Assembly: GCA_002731665.1 (NCBI GenBank)
Contig: PCCJ01000110.1
Span: forward strand, 1-7,445
DNA from: Actinomycetota bacterium
GTDB lineage: Bacteria; Actinomycetota; Acidimicrobiia; Acidimicrobiales; Poriferisodaliceae
Reading direction: 5' to 3'
DNA: 7,445 nt
Shown here: positions 7,276 to 7,445 of the stretch, piece by piece
Layout of the letters: each line of letters opens with the position of its first letter
Numbering within the stretch: the stretch's first letter is position 1
The notes under the pieces: generated by a model
The model's database searches: none
The model's input: the letters and a program-made list of their open reading frames with translations, nothing else
Told to the model about the DNA's origin: nothing
Translations under genes and position numbers: made by a program

Positions 7276-7286
7276 GTTTACTAAAC
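7276..7286. repeat. 11-bp palindrome GTTTACTAAAC
   Basis: A perfect inverted repeat (GTTTA, C, TAAAC) lies in the region upstream of RNase E. It is short enough to arise by chance, and no regulator is implied with any certainty. Confidence 0.3.
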
Positions 7287-7420
7287 GTAAGGGTCTGCAA
7301 ACGCGTATTGAAGTTAGCAAAATCTGTCGTTCCGCAATCAAACCTAAGATTCATGCTTCGTTGAAGCCGACTGTCCCTAGTTCTTAAAGACGACGATTCG
7401 CTACTCCGTATTTTTACTAC

Positions 7421-7435
7421 TTGTTGCTGCAACAA
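7421..7435. repeat. 15-bp perfect palindrome, possible operator
   Basis: The plus strand reads TTGTTGCTGCAACAA, seven bases mirrored exactly around one central base. On the minus strand it is flanked upstream by TTGAAA (7436-7441) and downstream by TAAAAA (7411-7416), which could be weak -35 and -10 elements with a 19-base spacer. A regulator bound in such a spacer would control a promoter reading towards RNase E. The palindrome is plain to see; the operator role is inferred. Confidence 0.4.
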
Positions 7436-7445
7436 TTTCAAATTA

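Larger units (their letters stand above)
7147..7445. other. 299-base region upstream of RNase E, no convincing gene
   Basis: No translation on either strand resembles a known protein. A minus-strand frame is open from the window edge to a stop at 7148, one base before the RNase E ATG. Its product is rich in Arg, Ser and Gln and poor in Gly and Ala compared with every real gene here, so I do not call it. The region holds a 15-bp palindrome (7421-7435), an 11-bp palindrome (7276-7286), a 5-bp hairpin (7355-7367) and a terminator-like hairpin (7225-7249). It is best read as a promoter and leader region of the RNase gene, possibly with the tail of an upstream element. Confidence 0.6.

Noticed and set aside
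7181..7387. Plus-strand frame of 68 codons upstream of RNase E
   Set aside because: No recognisable protein features, opposite strand to every real gene, and no ribosome binding site seen. Likely chance.
7148..7441. Minus-strand frame of about 97 codons (TTG start) ending one base before the RNase E ATG
   Set aside because: No family resemblance, unusual Arg/Ser/Gln-rich and Gly/Ala-poor composition, and no Shine-Dalgarno sequence visible for the TTG within the few bases left. It could be the tail of a gene beyond the edge, but the sequence does not support that.

Overview
All genes supported in this window lie on the minus strand. In transcription order (right to left) they are an RNase E/G-family ribonuclease, rplU (L21), rpmA (L27), obg (Obg/CgtA GTPase), proB, proA, and the 5' part of a MoxR-type AAA+ ATPase gene cut by the left edge. 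The order RNase E - L21 - L27 - Obg - ProB - ProA is a familiar chromosomal arrangement in Actinomycetota. The moderate, slightly A+T-leaning base composition, the long basic N-terminal extension of the RNase E and the L27 sequence would fit a lower-GC actinomycete such as a marine Acidimicrobiia-like lineage. That placement is an inference from memory of these families. I see no phage, CRISPR, rRNA or tRNA signal.

Layout. Positions 7147-7445 are a 299-base stretch upstream of the RNase gene with no convincing protein. It holds a perfect 15-bp palindrome, several small hairpins and one terminator-like hairpin. RNase E (5182-7146) is followed after 56 bases by rplU (4814-5125); a TTGACA-containing promoter candidate lies in that gap. 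rpmA (4561-4812) starts one base after the rplU stop. A 101-base gap precedes obg (3225-4459). proB (2114-3196) starts 28 bases after obg, proA (773-2038) 75 bases after proB, and the MoxR ATPase (733 to the left edge) 39 bases after proA. No strong intrinsic terminator separates the genes, so partial or full co-transcription is plausible.

Function. RNase E processes and turns over RNA. L21 and L27 are large-subunit ribosomal proteins. Obg is a GTPase of 50S maturation and stress control. ProB and ProA carry out the first two steps of proline synthesis from glutamate. The MoxR ATPase probably works with a von Willebrand A-domain partner encoded beyond the left edge.

The most notable observation is that the essential-type gene obg is not one continuous reading frame. 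The N-terminal 79 codons and the rest are in different frames, joined at a run of eight A (minus strand). That run contains the heptamer A AAA AAC in exact -1 slippage register. A sequencing or assembly error is the simplest explanation, but programmed frameshifting or transcriptional slippage cannot be excluded from the sequence. The remainder is an ordinary housekeeping region, and I found no convincing undescribed system.
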